DNA of 64,000 nucleotides, from positions 268,572,565 to 268,636,564 of the forward strand of contig OW240916.1 in NCBI GenBank assembly GCA_933207985.1. The letters are read 5' to 3'. The notes under the pieces were generated by a model. It saw nothing but the letters and a program-made list of their open reading frames with translations, was not told where the DNA came from and did not search any database. The translations under genes were made by a program, and so were the position numbers. This document shows, one piece after another, positions 59,993-64,000 of the stretch (positions are counted from its first letter, which is position 1; the number at the start of each line of letters is the position of its first letter). The DNA is from Pelobates cultripes (taxonomy: Eukaryota > Chordata > Amphibia > Anura > Pelobatidae).

Positions 59993-60328
59993 CAGCAGTT
60001 TGACAAAAGATGGAGCTTTGTAAAGCTCCACGTTCTTTGTCAACTTTACTATTGGCCATGTGTATACTCACCCCCATCCAGCACCACATCACTTTCTGAA
60101 GCAGCATGTCAACGACCATTGCTTGCAGACAATATCACAACCCAAGCTCTACGAGAACCAAAGCAATAGGTGGCTGGAATCTGCATATAAGGAACATTTC
60201 AATTAATGCCAAATCAATCCTGGACCAAAATGCCATGCAGTGTTTAACGGTACCATTCATCATATTATGACAACAAAACCAAATTGGTACACTGATGGCA
60301 GTTGCCATTATGTACAAGGGAGGAGGAT
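59993..60328 (+). mobile_element. Copy B, left part: RNase H fragment
   Basis: Near-identical by eye to 6510-6840 (ACAAAAGATGGAGCTTTG onward), including the YTDGS-coding stretch near 60283-60300. It is cut at 60328 by a LINE. Non-functional retroviral-type pol relic. Confidence 0.6.
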
Positions 60329-61970
60329 ATTTTTTATTTATTTATAAAATATTTTACCAGGAAAGATACATTGAGATTTCTCTTGTTTTCAAGTATGTCC
60401 TGGGTCCACAAAATATTGCATTTATACATTATAGTACAATAAAATACAAAAACAATATTAATTCACAATATATACAAAATTTAACATAGAAAGGGTAAGA
60501 AATATATAATCAACCATGACAGGTGCATTCTGTTTTGAGGTATGTAGAGAGGGATCTCTTAAAGGACTTTAGGCTTAGGGAAGATTTTAAATTGTGCGGG
60601 AGGTCGTTCCACAATTGCGGTGCTCTGTAGGAGAAGGAGGATCGGGCCGTTTTCTTTTTGTATTGAGGTAGACTAAATAAAGTGTTGGTACTGGATCGGA
60701 GTTTATAGGAAGTGGGAACAGTTGGGGAAAGCATTTTGTTCAGGTAGGGTGGGAGTTTCCCAGAAAAGCTCTTAAACACAAGGCTGGAAAGATGAAGGGT
60801 GCGTCTGGATTCCAGTGACAGCCAGTTTAGTTCTTATAGCATGTCACAATGGTGGGTCCTGTAATTACATTGTAGCACAAATCGGCAGAACAAGTTATAC
60901 ACTGTATTGAGTTTATTAATGTGGGATTGCGGTGCAGATGCATATACTACATCCCCATAATCAATGATTGGCATCAGCATTTGCTGTACAATCTTTTCCT
61001 TTAGTGTAGGGCTTAGGCAGGATTTATTTCTGTACAGGGCACCTAGTTTTGGATAAAGTTTAGATGCAAGCTTTTCTATGTAGAGGCCATAAGATAGATT
61101 GGGGTCTAACAACATACCCAGGTATTTGAAAGAGTGGACTGCGGTCAGTGTGCTATTTGAATTTGTTTTGATGGATAGGTGGGAATTTTGTAATATATGT
61201 AATTTAGGTACTGTTCCAAAGATCATTGTGACACTTTTGTCAGTGTTTAGGAAGACTTTGTTTTTTGTGATCCACTTTTTTACCTCTGTAAACTGGTCTT
61301 GGAGCACAGTCTCAAGCTGCGGTAGATTGGATTTGCTCGCATAGATACTCTGTCGTCTGCGTATATGTGTACATTTGAGGAGACATTAGGCAGATCATTT
61401 ATAAATCATCTAAATAGTAGGGGGCTGAAAATGGAACCTTGGGGAACACCACACATGACTGGGAGAGGGAGGGAGTCGCTATCAGAAATGGGCACATATT
61501 GTGAGGGATCCGATACATATGATCGAAACCAGGTTAGTGAACAATCAGCAATACCTGAGTTTTTGAGTTTGTGCAGTAGAATGTCGTGGTCTACTATGTC
61601 AAAGTCCTTTGCGAAATCAAGGAAAATAACTCCAGTTAGGTCTCCTTGTTCCATGCCAGTTTGGATGTCATTGCATACTTTTAAGAGGGCAGTTGTAGTG
61701 GAGTGATTCGGGCAAAATCCCGATTGATCATGGGTCAGATAGTTTGATTGTTGGTAGTACTCACATAGTTGCATATGGACACATTTTTCAAAGATTTCTG
61801 ACAATACCAGGAGCAGTGATATTGGGCGATAGAAACCAAAGTAGTGTCACCACTGTTATGGATAGGCACTACTCTCGCAGTCTTCCAAAGTTTGGGTATG
61901 TATCCAGACACCAAGGATAAATAGGGTTGCCACGGGTTTAGCAATTGCCGGCGCAATGAGCTTCAACAGC
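60329..61970 (-). mobile_element. Jockey-superfamily LINE (CR1/L2/Rex-like), 5' truncated
   Basis: Minus strand: PKLWKTARVVPIHNSGD (61956-61735), then RT motif A as FLDFAKDFDIVDHDIL and VMCGVPQGSIFSPLLF (61804-61406). The thumb region is FKYLGMLLDPNLSYG and PIIDYGDVVYAS (61307-60834). A C-terminal APQLWNDLPHNLKSS is in 60779-60510. The 3' end at 60329 is TTCCTGGTAAAATATTTTAT with an AAATA tail. It is a different family from the two L2-type copies. Copy A at 6838-6900 is the uninterrupted site. Confidence 0.8.
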
Positions 61971-61974
61971 ATTG

Positions 61975-63370
61975 ATGCTTGATAAGTTATATCATTATTT
62001 AAGTTCAAGATCAAAGCTTACTCTGCACTGTATACATAATTGCCTGGGATCATTGAATAAAAAGGAAAAAAGTAATTAAAAAAAAGTACATTAGCTATTG
62101 TTCTTGATAATGATTGGGTCTTCAGAGGAACATGTCTAATGTTAAAATGGTGGGAGAATAACCAGTTCTTAGCCTAAGACGGATCCCGTGTTAAGTTCCA
62201 AAACTTACAGCAGCTAATGGAAAAAGTATCTCAGAACTTTAAAATGATTAACATGATCAAAGTTCAGGCACACAAGAAAACAGTAATCAATATAAAATAT
62301 TCCCTCATCGTTATATGGAGGGAGTGACCAAAATATTATTAAAAACAAATAATCCTGTAAACCATCCAACTCACATTTTAATGAGTCCATAATATTGACT
62401 ATTGGTTTTTGTATCTTTAGGGAAGTAAAAGCCCTTCTTCTGAATGTTGTAGCAATACCTCAAGGCATAAAAAAATCTGTCTTTAATGCATACAATACAT
62501 GGATAAAAAAATTAAAAATAACACCTTCTAAGGAACCCAAATTGACCTTGCTTCTGGTCAGCTTAGGTGTTAGTAATGGGTAGCACCAAACACCATTATT
62601 TCAGGAACCCCAAATGGCAGTCCTAAAAGACTCTGCAGAAAATCTTTATCATTGACAATTCCAGCTAAAACATTAAGAAATTAAAAAATCATTAGCATGA
62701 ATCCAATAATTATTTTTGGTTTGAAGGTGACTTTTATCTGCAGACTTGCATTATGTTGAGGGGGACCAGGTTTGCACCCAGCTATACCTACCTTTTTATG
62801 TCCTTTGGGAACATGTAAGCCAGGGGGATAGCTGGGTGGAGAACATGGTCTCCTATTATTTTAATATAGAAGACTTGTTCTTTTTTTGGAGGGGATGCAA
62901 AAATTCCCTGGCTAGTTTTTTAGAATACCTTAGTCTTCATGATTGGGGATTTGTTTCAGCGTATATTTTGAAGTCATTAAATTGAGAACAATCACATAAA
63001 AACAAAACAAAAAAATGAGATGTAAACAGTTATATTGAATAAACCAGTTGGCATTTCTCTTCTTTGTTTGCGAATGCACCAAAAGCACAGTTACTTAGAG
63101 TAAGAAAAGGAAGAAACTGCACTGAACTATATACCTTCAATGCACAAGCCCTGATCATTAATAAAGATTTCAGGGTATGATGAGAACCTGTTAGAAAAGG
63201 CACATGAAGAGGTTAGTAGGAGTGATAGGGAACAGCTTATCCAATATAAATAATAAAAGAAAAGAGAGGACCAAATAAGCTTTGTGTACAACTTCAATTA
63301 AAACAAGAACATTAAAGAAATATTGGCCTATTCTTAGAAATGACCTTTTGTAAAATGATATCCTTCCAGA
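61975..63370 (+). mobile_element. Copy B, right part: RNase H end and Penelope-type RT fragment
   Basis: Collinear with 6860-6972 and 10030-11375 without the hAT insertion. Holds the KVQAH block near 62265 and the GTRFAPSYT and NIEDLFFFW motifs at 62762-62985, in two frames as in copy A. There is an in-frame stop in the RNase H part near 62175. Confidence 0.6.
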
Positions 63371-63899
63371 AAAAAGACAATAGTTGGGGCTCTTAATCTT
63401 CAACATAGATTGCTGCAGTTATATTGAACCTAGAACGAATCATCATTTTTTAATAAATCAAAAGTTTATTTTGTATGTAGTTTATGTATCGCATGTACAT
63501 ACATAGGTAACTCAAAACACTGTGTAAGAAACTTTAAAAACGCAGGGAAAAACAAACATCCATAATAGAACAATTGAGAAAATGTTATTCTAATAATGTG
63601 ATGCCCATGTAATTAAATATTAAAAATGGATAAAGCTTGATAAAGGCTAAATTTGAGGTTGAAACTTGGCTTCTGTTACTTCATGCAATAATTTCCATTG
63701 AATCTGCAATTTGACTGTCCTTGAGTGTCTGGATCTATTTAGTTTTTCCATGGATATATTGGAGTTTTCCAGCATCGGGTCCAGATTTGCACCCTGGAGT
63801 GACAACTAAGAGGAGTGAAGTTCCCTTTTCTTTCTTATAATGTCCAATGTCTTGAAAGAACTTTGTAGGATGGCAGGTATAGAACTTCAACATCACATC
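63371..63899. other. No gene; not shared with copy A
   Basis: AT-rich sequence replacing the microsatellite spacer of copy A. Nothing recognised. Confidence 0.5.
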
Positions 63900-64000
63900 C
63901 AGGGCCGGACTGGCCCATTTGTTTAGTGGATAACCCTGCCCTTCTCTCAGTCTTTCATTCCCATCAAACTATATCCAACCCAGAGTGTATTCATACGATT
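63900..64000. repeat. hAT end relic joined to the segment shared with 12223
   Basis: CAGGGCCGGACTGG (63900-63913) is the hAT terminus seen at 35421. Nine bases later the sequence becomes TTTAGTGGATAACCCTGCCC, shared with 12223 onward, and runs off the window. Confidence 0.6.

Larger units (their letters stand above)
53830..64000 (+). other. SLC1A3: SLC1A3 intron 2, partial
   Basis: Begins with the GTAAGT donor. No further transporter exon was recognised to the window edge. It is filled with mobile elements and repeats listed separately. The residual 53832-54113 shows nothing. Confidence 0.75.

Overview
The window is vertebrate nuclear DNA, most likely from a frog (anuran amphibian). It is AT-rich and dominated by decayed transposable elements: L1, CR1 and L2-type LINEs, Penelope-like and retroviral pol relics, Ty3/Gypsy gag and LTR pieces, Tc1/mariner and hAT transposons, TTAA-target MITEs and long microsatellites. 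The anuran call is an inference from this repeat mix. There is no bacterial signal, no CRISPR array and no tRNA or rRNA gene that I could support.

I recognise one host gene, SLC1A3 (EAAT1/GLAST, glial glutamate transporter), on the + strand. Its first coding exon (exon 2) is at 53579-53829, with ATG at 53649, and encodes 60 codons plus one base before a consensus GTAAGT donor. A non-coding first exon probably ends at 49008. Intron 1 is then about 4.6 kb, and intron 2 runs off the right edge. Everything left of about 48 kb reads as upstream intergenic sequence.

Layout: 1-1820, L1 ORF2 3' end; 1890-2838, possible LTR-like unit; 6483-11370, composite 'copy A' (retroviral RNase H plus Penelope-type reverse transcriptase) split by a 3.0 kb hAT element carrying a G-rich minisatellite; 13.4-17.1 kb, MITEs including a palindromic hAT MITE with a perfect 8-bp target duplication; 18.1-21.7 kb, L1 ORF1, Gypsy gag and a Gypsy LTR; 22.4-23.9 kb, two TTAA elements; 25.5-28.7 kb, long L2-type LINE; 33.7-38.2 kb, CR1 pieces and a 2.0 kb hAT element; 39.75-40.95 kb, Tc1 transposon; 42.5-44.2 kb, second L2-type LINE; 46.2-47.1 kb, MITE and a palindrome; 48.8-64 kb, SLC1A3 5' end and intron 2. 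Intron 2 contains a mariner-like MITE with a 47-bp array, a large inverted repeat (55.9-59.0 kb) and 'copy B', split by a LINE.

Copies A and B are the same composite repeat in the same orientation about 52 kb apart. Each gives the empty site for the insertion in the other, so the order of events can be read directly. All homology calls are by eye.
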